Notes under the pieces: generated by a model
Told to the model about the DNA's origin: nothing
Database searches by the model: none
Seen by the model: the letters and a program-made list of their open reading frames with translations, nothing else
NCBI RefSeq assembly: GCF_018982965.1
Contig: NZ_JACBYP010000008.1
Span: forward strand, 61,332 to 125,331
DNA length: 64,000 nucleotides
Reading direction: 5' to 3'
DNA from: Streptomyces mayonensis
Lineage (GTDB): Bacteria > Actinomycetota > Actinomycetes > Streptomycetales > Streptomycetaceae
Made by a program: the position numbers and the translations under genes
In this document: positions 17,684-26,322 of the stretch, one piece after another
Layout of the letters: every line of letters starts with the position of its first letter
Position numbering within the stretch: position 1 is the first letter of the stretch

Positions 17684-18496
17684 CTACGGCTTGCGCGCCA
17701 GGCCGGCGGCGATGAGGCGTTCCCAGACGGTGAGTTCCCGCTCGCCGTCCCAGGGGCCGCCGGAGTCGCCGGGACGCCACCGGGAGGCCGGGACTATCCC
17801 GGGCTCCAGGATCTCCAGACCGTCCAGCAGGGCCTCGATCTCCTGGTCGGTCCGCCACCGGCCGCGGCCGAAGGTGTTCTGGAGGACCCTTTCGGCCTCC
17901 GCGGTCTCCGGGTTGTTGCCGGAGCGGAAGTGGCTGACGAAGAAGTAGCTGCCGGACGGCACGTTCTCCCGCCAGTGGCGGACGATCCCGGCGGGGTCCT
18001 CGTCGTCGTTGACGTGGTGCAGGACGGCGCTGAACACGACGGCGACGGGACGGCCGAAGTCGATCAGCTCCAGGGTCTCCGGATGGGTGCGCACCTTCTC
18101 CGGGTCGCGCACGTCGACCGGCACGACCCGCGTCCGGTCGTTCTCCTCCAGCAACGCGCGTCCGTGGACGAGCACTTGGGGATCGGTGTCGACGTACACC
18201 ACCGGGGAGCCGGGATCGTACCGCTGCGCGACCTGGTGCACGTTGTCGGCGGTGGGAAGGCCGCTGCCCAGGTCGACGAACTGCCGTACGTCAGTGGTCG
18301 TCACGATCTCGGCCACCGCCCGGGTCAGGGACGCGCGGTTGGCGAAGGCGATCGCCACCGAACCGGGCAGGTCTCGCTTGAACACGTCGCCGATCTCCCG
18401 GTCGACGGCGTAGTTGTCCTTGCCGCCGAGCAGGTAGTCGTAGACGCGGGCGATGCTCGGCCTGGTGCTGTCGATCGAGGAAGTCTCTCCCGTCAT
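17684..18496 (-). CDS. SAV2177-type (DUF574) SAM-dependent methyltransferase, first copy
   Basis: A 270-aa protein of the SAV2177/DUF574 group, abundant in Streptomyces and of unknown substrate. Signature segments are RPSIARVYDYLLGGKDNYAVD near the N-terminus (21 residues at 12-32, written here to show YDYLLGGKDN), VDLGSGLPTADNVHQVAQ for SAM binding and VYVDTDPQV. The ATG at 18496 starts just before the conserved region. A second member is at 32281-33096; the two share family motifs but differ throughout, so they are not a recent duplication. It stands between two unrelated convergent and co-directional genes. Confidence 0.85.
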   Translation of the reverse strand: MTGETSSIDSTRPSIARVYDYLLGGKDNYAVDREIGDVFKRDLPGSVAIAFANRASLTRAVAEIVTTTDVRQFVDLGSGLPTADNVHQVAQRYDPGSPVVYVDTDPQVLVHGRALLEENDRTRVVPVDVRDPEKVRTHPETLELIDFGRPVAVVFSAVLHHVNDDEDPAGIVRHWRENVPSGSYFFVSHFRSGNNPETAEAERVLQNTFGRGRWRTDQEIEALLDGLEILEPGIVPASRWRPGDSGGPWDGERELTVWERLIAAGLARKP

Positions 18497-18555
18497 GGCC
18501 CCATCCTCTCCCCCAACACCCCTCGAAGACCACCGTTTCGCAGCCCTCACCCAGG

Positions 18556-19305
18556 TCAGCGGTGCTCCGGCGTGCGGTGCGGCCGCCGGGTGCCGGGACC
18601 GTCCGGCTGCCAGAGCGGGTGTTCGCGCTGCGCCCACTCCCGCGCGACCGAACCGGTACGCATGCCCCGGCGTGCCTCGGGGTCGGCGACGGCCATGCCG
18701 ACGTGGCCGGCGAGGACGATGCCGAGGGTGAGGGCCAGCCAGTCGTGCACGAACGTCGCGGCGGTGCGCCAGACCAGCGGGGTGAGGTGGGTGAACCACA
18801 TCATCAGCCCGGTGCCGAGCATGACGAGCGTGGCACCGGCCGCCCAGGCGGCGTAGATCTTCTGCCCGGCGTTGAACTTGTGCGCCGGCCGGGCGGACGG
18901 CCGTCTGTCCCTGCGCAGGACGGCTCGCAGCCACTGGCGGTCGTGCGGGCCGAAGCGGTTGAGCAGACCGAGGTCGGTCCGCAGGGCGCGGGAGCCGAGG
19001 GCGGCCAGGACCGGGACCGGGAGGGCGGCTCCCGCCCACTGGTGCACGGTGACCACCAGGGCGCGGCGGCCGACGAGTTGGGCGAGCTGGGGGAGGTAGA
19101 GGCAGGCCGCGGTGAGGACGCAGACGCCCATGAGCAGGGCGGTCGCGCGGTGCGCCCAGCGTTCGGCCGTGCTGAAGCGCCGCAGGCGCCCGGGAAGTTG
19201 CTGCGGTCTCGCCCGTTCAGGAGGTGGCGTCGGTTCAGGTGGTGACGTCGCTCCAGGTGATGGCGCCGGTTCAGGTGATGGCGCCGGTTCAGGTGGTGGG
19301 TTCAT
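18556..19305 (-). CDS. Cytochrome b561-type membrane subunit (formate dehydrogenase gamma-like)
   Basis: A 249-aa haem-binding membrane protein. After a Pro/Glu-rich N-terminus encoded by 18-bp repeats there are four hydrophobic helices, with candidate haem-ligand histidines in ERWAHRATA, VTVHQWAG, TFVHDWLAL and VLAGHVGMA. The loop KFNAGQKIYAAWAAG matches the K-x-N-x-G-Q-K loop of formate dehydrogenase gamma subunits. It overlaps the start of its reading frame with the end of the upstream molybdoenzyme gene by 17 bp, so it is probably the quinone-linked electron partner anchoring that enzyme, much as YedZ/MsrQ serves YedY/MsrP, though from a different cytochrome family. Confidence 0.82.
   Translation of the reverse strand: MNPPPEPAPSPEPAPSPGATSPPEPTPPPERARPQQLPGRLRRFSTAERWAHRATALLMGVCVLTAACLYLPQLAQLVGRRALVVTVHQWAGAALPVPVLAALGSRALRTDLGLLNRFGPHDRQWLRAVLRRDRRPSARPAHKFNAGQKIYAAWAAGATLVMLGTGLMMWFTHLTPLVWRTAATFVHDWLALTLGIVLAGHVGMAVADPEARRGMRTGSVAREWAQREHPLWQPDGPGTRRPHRTPEHR
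19214..19303. repeat. Five-copy 18-bp in-frame repeat in cytochrome b N-terminus
   Basis: Five diverged copies of an 18-bp unit close to GGTTCAGGTGATGGCGCC, phased at 19214, 19232, 19250, 19268 and 19286. They keep the reading frame and encode a Pro-Glu-Pro-Ala/Thr-rich N-terminal spacer in the cytochrome b subunit on the minus strand. The last copy runs into the overlap with the molybdoenzyme gene. Copy number probably varies between strains. Confidence 0.75.
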
Positions 19306-20014
19306 CGTCCCGTCCGTTCGAACGTCCGACCCAGGCGTCGACGTCGTAGCCGCGCTCCTCCCAGTAGCCGGGCCGGACCTCGTCCGTGACGGTGATGCCG
19401 GAGAGCCACTTGGCGGACTTGTAGAAGTACATGGGTGCCACGTACAGACGTACGGGGCCGCCGTGGGAGTGGCCCAGGTCCTCGTCCTGCATCCGCAGGG
19501 CGACCAGGACGTCCGCGCGGCGTGCCTGTTCGAGCGTGAGGCTCTCCGAGTAGGCGCCGTCGAAACAGGTGAAGCGGACCGCGCGCGCCGAGGAGCGCAC
19601 CCCCGCGGCGTCCAGCAGCTCGGACAGGCGCACTCCTTCGAACGGGGTGCCGGGCACGCGCCAGCCCGTGACGCACTGGACGTCGCGCACCGTCCGGGTC
19701 TGGGGCAGTGCCCTGAGGCCGGCCAGGGTGTACGTCGCCGGGCGCTCGACGAGGCCGTCGACGGTGAGCCGGTAGTTTCCGGCGTCCTTGTGGGGGACGG
19801 AGGAGGTGACCGAGTAGTAGCGGAAGCCGCCGCCGTTCGGGAGCAGGCCCGTCAGACCGGTGGGGTCCCGGTCGGCCGCGCCGCCGAGGAACGCTTCCGT
19901 GCCGCGCTGCAGCGTGGGCGCGGCGAGGACGCCCAGCGCGCCGAGGCCGAGTGTGCCGAGCAGGACGCGCCGCCCCACCGGAGCGCCCCGCGTCTCGGGC
20001 GGTTCAGAGTTCAC
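19289..20014 (-). CDS. Molybdopterin-dependent oxidoreductase (sulfite oxidase/MsrP fold)
   Basis: A 241-aa exported molybdoenzyme of the sulfite-oxidase/YedY superfamily. The Mo-coordinating cysteine lies in VRDVQCVTGWRVPG; further conserved parts are FTCFDGAYSESL, GHSHGGPVRLYVAP and FYKSAKWLSGI. The N-terminus (GRRVLLGTLGLGALG) is a twin-arginine signal or anchor, expected because such enzymes are exported folded. The GTG start at 20014 is the first that gives this arrangement; its ribosome site is weak. It is coupled by overlap to the cytochrome b gene. The physiological substrate is unknown: sulfite oxidation is possible, but small relatives repair oxidised methionine or reduce S- and N-oxides. 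Confidence 0.87.
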   Translation of the reverse strand: MNSEPPETRGAPVGRRVLLGTLGLGALGVLAAPTLQRGTEAFLGGAADRDPTGLTGLLPNGGGFRYYSVTSSVPHKDAGNYRLTVDGLVERPATYTLAGLRALPQTRTVRDVQCVTGWRVPGTPFEGVRLSELLDAAGVRSSARAVRFTCFDGAYSESLTLEQARRADVLVALRMQDEDLGHSHGGPVRLYVAPMYFYKSAKWLSGITVTDEVRPGYWEERGYDVDAWVGRSNGRDDEPTT

Positions 20015-20103
20015 CCGTTCATTGGAGCACCGCCGGGCCGGCCGGACCAGGGGCTGCCGGTCCGCGTCAGACTTCGGTAATCCTTCGGAGCGGGGCCGCT
20101 CCC

Positions 20104-20109
20104 TATAGT
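20104..20109 (+). promoter_or_regulatory. Probable -10 element of the P450 gene, 6 bp before ATG
   Basis: TATAGT at 20104-20109 ends six bases before the P450 ATG at 20116. At this spacing transcription would start at or next to the ATG, giving a leaderless mRNA. The intervening GAGGGC could instead be a ribosome site read from an upstream promoter, so the call is moderate. Confidence 0.4.
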
Positions 20110-20115
20110 GAGGGC

Positions 20116-21318
20116 ATGTCGCTCGCAACACCCTCCGATTCCTCCGCCGTTGACCCGGCGGAGCTGGTCAAGGACCCGTACGCCGTGTACGCACGCCTGC
20201 GCGAACAGGGACCGGTGCACGCCGTCATGGGGACGGACGGCCTGCCGGCCTGGCTGATCACCCGGTACGAGGACGTCCGCCACGCGCTGGCCGATCCCCG
20301 GTTCTCCCTGGACAAGCGCAACGCCGCGCCGGGCGGCTACCGGGGCATGGCCCTTCCTCCGGCGCTCGACGCGAACCTGCTCAACATGGACCCGCCCGAC
20401 CACACCCGCATCCGCCGTCTGGTCTCCCGCGCGTTCGGTCCCCACCAGGTGACGAGGCTCCACGAGCCCATTCGCCGCACGGCCGCCCGGCTGCTGGACG
20501 CCATGGCGCCGGCCGGGCGGGCGGACCTGATCAGCGCCTACGCCGCCCCGCTCCCGGTCACGGTCATCTGTGACCTGCTGGGCGTCCCGGAGGAGGCCCG
20601 CGTCGACTTCGGGGCGTGGACCGAGGCGCTCGTCTCGCCCGACCCGGAACGTCCCGAGCGGGCCCGGGACGCGGTGAAGGGCCTGCTCGGGTTCTTCACC
20701 GGGCTGATCGCCGACAAGCGCGCCCGCCCGGCCGACGACCTCATGTCCGCGCTGGTCGACCTGCGTGACGAGGAGGACCGGCTGTCCGAGGACGAGTTGA
20801 CCTCGCTGGCCTTCCTGCTGCTGGTCGCCGGATACGAGAACACCGTCCACCTGCTCGGCAACGCGACGCTGGCGCTGCTCGAACGGCCCGACCAGCTGGC
20901 GGCCGTACGGGCCGACCCCGGGCTGCTGGCGAACGCCGTGGAGGAACTGGCCCGGTTCGACGGGCCGGCTCCGCTGGCCATCCGCCGTTTCGCCACCGAG
21001 GACGTGCCGGTCGGCGGTGTCACCGTGCCGGCCGGCAGTACGGTCCTGCTGTCCCTGGCGGCGGCACACCGCGACCCCCGCCGTTTCACGGACCCCGACA
21101 CACTCGACGTCACCCGGGACGTGACCGGGCACCTCGCCCTCGGCCACGGCATCCACTACTGCCTGGGTGCGCCGCTGGCCCGCGCCGAGACACGGATCGC
21201 CCTTTCCGCCCTGTTCGAACGGTTCCCGGATCTCGCACTTGCCGTGGACCCCGCCGAGATCCCGCGACGGCCCTCCATGCGCTCCCGGGGGCTCCTCGCC
21301 CTGCCGGTGCGCTACTGA
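20116..21318 (+). CDS. Cytochrome P450, 400 aa
   Basis: Soluble bacterial class I P450 that hydroxylates or epoxidises a small molecule using electrons from a ferredoxin. The I-helix oxygen-activating segment is LLVAGYENTVHLLGN, the K-helix ExxR is in NAVEELARF, and the haem-binding loop is LGHGIHYCLGAPLARAE with thiolate ligand C349; the usual first Phe of that loop is Leu here. It resembles the CYP105/107-type enzymes of Streptomyces. No ferredoxin gene adjoins it. It is divergent from the molybdoenzyme operon, with about 100 bp between starts. Substrate unknown. Confidence 0.92.
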   Translation: MSLATPSDSSAVDPAELVKDPYAVYARLREQGPVHAVMGTDGLPAWLITRYEDVRHALADPRFSLDKRNAAPGGYRGMALPPALDANLLNMDPPDHTRIRRLVSRAFGPHQVTRLHEPIRRTAARLLDAMAPAGRADLISAYAAPLPVTVICDLLGVPEEARVDFGAWTEALVSPDPERPERARDAVKGLLGFFTGLIADKRARPADDLMSALVDLRDEEDRLSEDELTSLAFLLLVAGYENTVHLLGNATLALLERPDQLAAVRADPGLLANAVEELARFDGPAPLAIRRFATEDVPVGGVTVPAGSTVLLSLAAAHRDPRRFTDPDTLDVTRDVTGHLALGHGIHYCLGAPLARAETRIALSALFERFPDLALAVDPAEIPRRPSMRSRGLLALPVRY

Positions 21319-21364
21319 GCGCGGCCTCTCAGAGCGGGACGGTCCGGGGAGCGCGCCGCGGGAC

Positions 21365-21883
21365 TCACGCGTCCCGGCGGAGCAGGGGCAGTTCGGCGAG
21401 GCGCCGCCAGCCCGTGGGCCCGAGGGCCACCACGTGCAGCGCGGCGATCTCCACGGTGACCGGCAGCCGGGTGGCGACCCGCCGGGCGATGCCAGCGGCG
21501 GCCTCGGGAGCGGCGCCGAGGGCAACGGTGACGTGCACCGGCGGATCGGTGCCGAACCGGCCGCCGTAGGGGACCTGCTCGGGGAAGGCGGCGCGCACGG
21601 CCGTGGCCACCGGCCCCAGCCCGGGCAGCGGGACACCCACGAAGCCGCCCTTGTGCTCGACCGCCGTCAGCCCTGCCCGGACCCGGCCGGGCGGCAGCGC
21701 CTCCCGCAGTCGCCGCAGCGCCGGCTCGTCGACCCGGTCGGCGGCCAGCCAGGGGTAGAGCAGGGCCGCGTGCGCGGGCACGCCCGGCCGCACGGCCCGC
21801 GCGTCCACCCCGGCGGCCAGCTCCAGCAGTGGGTCGGCCTCGGGCAGGAGCGCGAGCACCGCCGTCGTCCCCGTTCCTGGCAT
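21365..21883 (-). CDS. 2'-5' RNA ligase family protein (2H phosphoesterase)
   Basis: A 172-aa protein of the two-histidine phosphoesterase fold (LigT/2'-5' RNA ligase-like). The second motif is clear (PPVHVTVALG), while the first is degenerate (PAHAALLYPW, Ala where Ser/Thr is usual), which may weaken catalysis. Family proteins cleave 2',3'-cyclic phosphates or join RNA ends; the cellular role is unknown. The ATG at 21883 has a strong GGGAGGGGAG site, better than an ATG ten codons upstream. Convergent with the P450 gene. Confidence 0.78.
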   Translation of the reverse strand: MPGTGTTAVLALLPEADPLLELAAGVDARAVRPGVPAHAALLYPWLAADRVDEPALRRLREALPPGRVRAGLTAVEHKGGFVGVPLPGLGPVATAVRAAFPEQVPYGGRFGTDPPVHVTVALGAAPEAAAGIARRVATRLPVTVEIAALHVVALGPTGWRRLAELPLLRRDA

Positions 21884-21940
21884 CGTCTCCCCTCCCGGTA
21901 CGCAGCATGTCATGCCGGGGAGCGGTACGGTCCGGACCGG

Positions 21941-22630
21941 TCAGGAGGCGTCCGCCGGCCGGGGCGTCGCGCGCAGGGTCGCCCACGCCGCCGTCACCAG
22001 CAGCGCGGGGAGCAGCGGGGCGGCTTCGTGCAGCAGGCGGTCGAGGAGCGTGGCGGCGGCCGCCCCGAGGATCAGGAGAGCCGTGGTGAGCAGGGCCCGC
22101 CACTGGACGCGCCGGGCCGTCACCGCCTCGGCGACCGCTCCCGTGAGCAGGCCGGTCAGGTAGGCGGTCGGCACCTGGGAGCCCAGCGCGACGCGGACAC
22201 CGGCGTTCTGGCAGCCCATGGCCGCGGCCAGCATGCCCAGCACCGCCGTGCGCTCCGCGCCGCCCGGGCCGCCGTCCACGGCGAGCCACCATCCCGCGAC
22301 GGCCCACAGCAGCAGGGCCTCGAGCAGCAGGAAGTCCGCCCGGCGGGGACACCCGCCGCGGTGGGCGGGTGCGGCCGCCCGGCTGCCCGCCGCCGCACCG
22401 AGCACATAGCAGAGCAACGCGACGGCGGCCCGGATGCCGAGCGCCGGCTCCGCGCCGCCCAGGGCGACCCCGGTCAGCGCCGAGTTGGCGGTGACCACGC
22501 TCGTGAAGACCTCGCCGAGGGCGAGGAAGCCCAGGGCGTTGACCGCGCCCGCGGAGAACGTCAGCAGCCGCGCCGTCCAGGCGTCCGCGCGCTGTCGCGA
22601 GCGAACCGTCGTGACCCGCCCGACCGTCAT
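21941..22630 (-). CDS. YoaK/DUF1275 family membrane protein
   Basis: A 229-aa inner-membrane protein with about six hydrophobic segments. It carries the YoaK/DUF1275 pattern LTFSAGAVNALGFLALGEVF, TSVVTANSALTGVALG and MGCQNAGVRVALGSQVPTAY. The family's function is unknown; transport has been suggested from weak similarity only. The ATG follows GGGAGG at good spacing. It lies 57 bp upstream of the RNA-ligase-like gene on the same strand, possibly one transcript. Confidence 0.85.
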   Translation of the reverse strand: MTVGRVTTVRSRQRADAWTARLLTFSAGAVNALGFLALGEVFTSVVTANSALTGVALGGAEPALGIRAAVALLCYVLGAAAGSRAAAPAHRGGCPRRADFLLLEALLLWAVAGWWLAVDGGPGGAERTAVLGMLAAAMGCQNAGVRVALGSQVPTAYLTGLLTGAVAEAVTARRVQWRALLTTALLILGAAAATLLDRLLHEAAPLLPALLVTAAWATLRATPRPADAS

Positions 22631-22904
22631 GTCTGCCTCCCGATGACGGCATCCTTGCCGACCGCCGCGGCGGCGCGGGCGGCGACATGCCGGGGAGCGG
22701 CCGTGCCCCGACGCCCGCCGGCGGCAATTTCCTCGCCGGCCGTTCTGGGGAAATCCTTCACGCCCCGTCCGGCCCCGCGTCCGCGCCGGATCTGGGCCTT
22801 TTCCGTCACGCACGGCGTCCGGTGCGGGATGACGCCCCTCTGACCAGCAGGGATGCTGGATTCCGCCATTGACTGGCGAAAACTCGCCGGTTAGCTTCAT
22901 CGGC

Positions 22905-23912
22905 ATGACCCAGGAAGCCCTCGCGGACACCATCGACGACCTGGACCGCCGCGTCGTCGCGGCGCTCCAGCTCAACGGGCGTGCTCCGTGGAGCGCGGTG
23001 GCACGCTGGGTGGGCGCCAGTGAGACGACCGCCCAGCGCCGCTACGCGGCGATGCGGGAGCGTGGGCTGCTGAGGGTCACCGGCACGCTGGAGCTGGACC
23101 GGACCCGGGAGGGTTCCTCCATGCTGGTCCGGGTGCAGGCCCGTCCCGGGCGCGGGCTGGAGGTCGCGGACGCGTTCGCCGCGAGCCCCGACGTCCGCTT
23201 CGTGGCCGTCGTCACGGGATCGGCGGACCTCGTCGTCGACTTCGTCGCCCGTGACAACGAGGAGATGATGCGGATGCTCTTCGCCGACCTGCCCGCGGCG
23301 GACCTCATCACGAGCACCGAGGCGGTGCCCGTCATCCGGGCGTTCACCTCGGCCGCGATGTGGGACACCCGGCTGCTTCCGCCGGAGGCGGCGGCCGACC
23401 TGCGGCCGGACACGTTCTCCTCCTCGTGCGACCGCACCGACTGGGGCCGGGCGCCACAAGCGCTGACCCCGCTGGAGCAGGAGATCACCGCGGCCCTGAG
23501 GGAGGACGGCCGTACGCAGGTGAGCGTGCTCGCCCGGCGCCTGGACCGCGCCGAGTCCAGTGTCGCCCGTGCCCTGGACCGGCTCATCTCCCGCGGCGTC
23601 CTCCAGTTCCGCACCCTCGTCGAACCGGCACTCCTCGGTTTCGACGCGGAGTTCATGGTGTGGCTCTCCATCGAGCCGGGCCGGCTGGACGTCGCCGGCC
23701 GGCAGCTGGCCCGGCATCCCGGGACGAAGTTCCTCAGCGCGGCGACCGGGCGTTTCAATCTCGTCGGGCACATGGTGCTGCCCCGGCGGGCCGACCTCTT
23801 CCGCTACACGAGCGACGTGATCGGGTCACTGCCCGGACTCCTCTCCTCCGACGTGACGCTGCACCTCGTCACCACGAAGTACTCCTGGCACCGGATGGTC
23901 CGCCCGGCCTGA
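22905..23912 (+). CDS. Lrp/AsnC family regulator with two tandem domains
   Basis: A 335-aa regulator made of two Lrp/AsnC units. Each has an HTH (about residues 8-55: DLDRRVVAALQLNGRAPWSA, then SETTAQRRYAAM; and about 188-235: LTPLEQEITAALREDGRTQV) followed by a RAM/AsnC ligand domain. Ordinary Lrp proteins are half this length, so this is a natural tandem duplication, a form known in actinomycetes. It directly precedes, in the same direction, a four-gene catabolic operon beginning at 24045, and is the likely regulator of it, probably sensing an amino acid or amide. That assignment is by position only. Confidence 0.87.
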   Translation: MTQEALADTIDDLDRRVVAALQLNGRAPWSAVARWVGASETTAQRRYAAMRERGLLRVTGTLELDRTREGSSMLVRVQARPGRGLEVADAFAASPDVRFVAVVTGSADLVVDFVARDNEEMMRMLFADLPAADLITSTEAVPVIRAFTSAAMWDTRLLPPEAAADLRPDTFSSSCDRTDWGRAPQALTPLEQEITAALREDGRTQVSVLARRLDRAESSVARALDRLISRGVLQFRTLVEPALLGFDAEFMVWLSIEPGRLDVAGRQLARHPGTKFLSAATGRFNLVGHMVLPRRADLFRYTSDVIGSLPGLLSSDVTLHLVTTKYSWHRMVRPA

Positions 23913-23922
23913 GCCGCCGGCC

Positions 23923-23964
23923 CACCGGTCTCACCGGTCTCACCGGTCTCACCGGTCTCACCGG
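23923..23964. repeat. 9-bp tandem repeat, 4 copies plus a part
   Basis: The unit CACCGGTCT occurs four times exactly (23923-23958) and then as CACCGG (23959-23964), just after the Lrp stop and 80 bp before the next gene. Each unit contains the palindrome ACCGGT, so a protein could bind a regular array. It may equally be slippage-prone filler. Confidence 0.8.
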
Positions 23965-24044
23965 CACGACACAGCACAGCGCGGCCGCTGCGCGGCCCTT
24001 CACACCGCTCACTCCCCAGCCCCGTACACCCCCGTGGAGTCACC

Positions 24045-24974
24045 ATGTCCTCAGAAGGCTTCGGCCTGCCCAAGGAGACCTGGCGCTGGCCCGAGTCCGC
24101 CTGGCGCACTCACGTCGACGCCGTCCGCGCCGGGCGGCGCCTTCTCCCCGACCGCTGGCCCGGCGGCGCCCGCGTCGCGGTCGCCCTGTCCTTCGACTCC
24201 GACCACGAGACGATCCCGCTGCGCGACGGCGAGACGAGCCCCGGCCGCCTGGCCCAGGGCGAGTACGGCGCGCGGGCCGGCGCCCCGCGGATCCTGCGGC
24301 TCCTGGAGCGCTACGGCGTTCCCGCCACCTTCTTCATGCCGGCCGTCTCCGCGCTGCTCCACCCGGAGGAGGCCCGCGCCTGCGCCCGGGACGGGCACGA
24401 GCTGGCCGTGCACGGCTGGATCCACGAACGGAACATGCTGCTGGACCGCGAGGAGGAGCGGGAGCTGACCGCGCGGGCCCTGGACACCCTGACGACCCTC
24501 ACCGGGCAGCGGCCGGTCGGCATCCGGACCCCGTCCTGGGACTTCTCCGACTCCACCCTCGACATCATGCTGGAGCTCGGTTTCGCGTACGACTCCTCCC
24601 TGATGGCCGACGACGAGCCGTACGAGATCGTCGCCGGCGGGCGCTCCACCGGCCTCGTCGAGATCCCGGTGGACTGGATCCGCGACGACGCCCCGTACTT
24701 CACGATGGACCGCTACGGCGCCGTCCGCCCCCACAGCCGCCCCCGCGACGTCGGCGAGATCTGGCGGGACGAGTTCGACGCGGCGTACCGGGACGGGGGC
24801 GTCTTCCAGCTCACGCTGCACCCGCACGTCATCGGTCACCGCTCGCGGCTGGTGGTGCTGCGGGAACTGCTCGACCACATCGCCTCGCACCAGGACGTCT
24901 GGTTCGCCACCCACGCCCAGCTGGCCGACGCCGCGCGCAGCATGCTGCCCGGCTCCGGTCCCGCCCGTCCCTGA
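24045..24974 (+). CDS. Polysaccharide deacetylase family protein (PuuE/PgdA-like)
   Basis: A 309-aa cytoplasmic member of carbohydrate esterase family 4 fold. Motif 1 reads SFDSDHET, motif 2 HGWIHERN, and further family segments are RTPSWDFSDSTLDIMLELG and LTLHPHVIGHRS. Absence of a signal peptide and the SFDSDHE motif fit the subgroup that acts on cyclic amides and imides (allantoinase PuuE, the H. pylori PgdA type) rather than on chitin or peptidoglycan. It leads an operon with an MHS carrier, an SDR and a reductase-peptidase fusion, so it probably opens or deacylates a small transported compound. Substrate unknown. Confidence 0.82.
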   Translation: MSSEGFGLPKETWRWPESAWRTHVDAVRAGRRLLPDRWPGGARVAVALSFDSDHETIPLRDGETSPGRLAQGEYGARAGAPRILRLLERYGVPATFFMPAVSALLHPEEARACARDGHELAVHGWIHERNMLLDREEERELTARALDTLTTLTGQRPVGIRTPSWDFSDSTLDIMLELGFAYDSSLMADDEPYEIVAGGRSTGLVEIPVDWIRDDAPYFTMDRYGAVRPHSRPRDVGEIWRDEFDAAYRDGGVFQLTLHPHVIGHRSRLVVLRELLDHIASHQDVWFATHAQLADAARSMLPGSGPARP

Positions 24975-24993
24975 CGCCACGGAGCGCACTGCC

Positions 24994-26322
24994 ATGAACA
25001 CCGGATCTGTCACGCCCGCCGGCCCCCGCAAGGGCCCCGGCGGTGCAGCCCCGCCGGGGAAACTGAGCGGCGCCCAGCGCAAGGCCATCGTCGCGGGCAC
25101 CATCGGCAACACCGTCGAGTGGGTGGACTGGGCGCTGTACTCGATCTTCGCGAAGATCATCGCCGACGAGTTCTTCCCCAAGGGGGACGGCGCGGTCGCC
25201 CTGCTGTCGACCCTCGCGGTCTTCGCGGTCGGGTTCGTCATGCGCCCGGTCGGCGCGGCGGTCCTCGGCGCCTACGCGGACCGGCGGGGCCGCAAGAAGG
25301 GCATGACGCTCACCGTGGCGCTGATGGCGGGCGCCGGCTTCGCCATCGCCGTCACCCCCTCCTACGAGTCCATCGGCGTCGTCTCGCCGCTGCTGCTCCT
25401 GGTCGCCCGGCTCGTGCAGGGCTTCTCCGCCGGTGGCGAGTTCGGGTCGTCCTCCGCCTTCCTCGTCGAGTCCGCGGCCCGGGGCCGGCGCGCGTTCGCC
25501 GGGTCCTGGCAGCAGGTGTCGGTCGCGGGCGGCGTCCTCGTCGCCTCGCTCCTCGGCACCCTCACCACGTCGGCGCTGAGCGACGACGCGCTGCACTCCT
25601 GGGGCTGGCGCATGGCGTTCGTCCTCGGCGGGCTGCTCGGCCTGGTGGGCCTGTGGCTGCGGGTCTCGGTCGAGGACACCGAGTCCTTCACCGAGGCCCG
25701 GGGCAGCGGCCGTACCCGGACCAACCCCGTCAGGGCGATGTTCGTCGAGCACCCGGCGGCGACGCTGCGGGTCGCCGGCATCACGGTCGCGGGCACCCTC
25801 ACGTACTACATCTGGGTCAACTACCTGCCCACCTACGCGAATCTGACCACCGGCATCCCGCTGGAGACGGCGCTGCTCTCGCAGACCCTGTGTCTGATCG
25901 TCTTCGTGATCGCGCTCCCGTTCGCGGGACTGCTCTCGGACCGGCTCGGACGCAAGCCGACGATGGCCGGTTTCGCCGGCGGCTTCGTGGTCCTCGCCTG
26001 GCCGCTGCTGCACCTGCTGGGCGACAGCTTCCTCAGCCTGTTCCTGGTCCAGCTCGTGGGCATGCTGCTGATCCTCGGCTACTCCGCGAACTGCGCCGTC
26101 ATCATGGCCGAGCAGTTCCCGCCGGAGGTGCGCGCCACCGGGATCGCGCTGCCCTACGCGCTCGCCGTCGCCGTCTTCGGCGGCACGGCCCCGTACGTCA
26201 CCACGTGGCTGCACGAGAGCGGTCACAGCGACCTGCTGTGGGTCTACGTGAGTGCCTCCGCGCTGGTCTCCCTGGCCGTCTACCTCACGATGCCCGAGAC
26301 CAAGGACAAGGAGTTCGAGTGA
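24994..26322 (+). CDS. MHS-family MFS transporter (metabolite:H+ symporter)
   Basis: A 442-aa proton symporter of the MHS family (ShiA, ProP, KgtP relatives). Marks are GNTVEWVDWALYSIFAKII at the first helix, ADRRGRKKGM in the helix 2-3 loop, VQGFSAGGEFGSSSAFLVE and DRLGRKPTM. Family substrates are small organic acids, betaines and shikimate-like compounds. It lies 19 bp after the deacetylase gene, and its stop overlaps the GTG start of the SDR gene, so the operon imports its own substrate. Confidence 0.9.
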   Translation: MNTGSVTPAGPRKGPGGAAPPGKLSGAQRKAIVAGTIGNTVEWVDWALYSIFAKIIADEFFPKGDGAVALLSTLAVFAVGFVMRPVGAAVLGAYADRRGRKKGMTLTVALMAGAGFAIAVTPSYESIGVVSPLLLLVARLVQGFSAGGEFGSSSAFLVESAARGRRAFAGSWQQVSVAGGVLVASLLGTLTTSALSDDALHSWGWRMAFVLGGLLGLVGLWLRVSVEDTESFTEARGSGRTRTNPVRAMFVEHPAATLRVAGITVAGTLTYYIWVNYLPTYANLTTGIPLETALLSQTLCLIVFVIALPFAGLLSDRLGRKPTMAGFAGGFVVLAWPLLHLLGDSFLSLFLVQLVGMLLILGYSANCAVIMAEQFPPEVRATGIALPYALAVAVFGGTAPYVTTWLHESGHSDLLWVYVSASALVSLAVYLTMPETKDKEFE

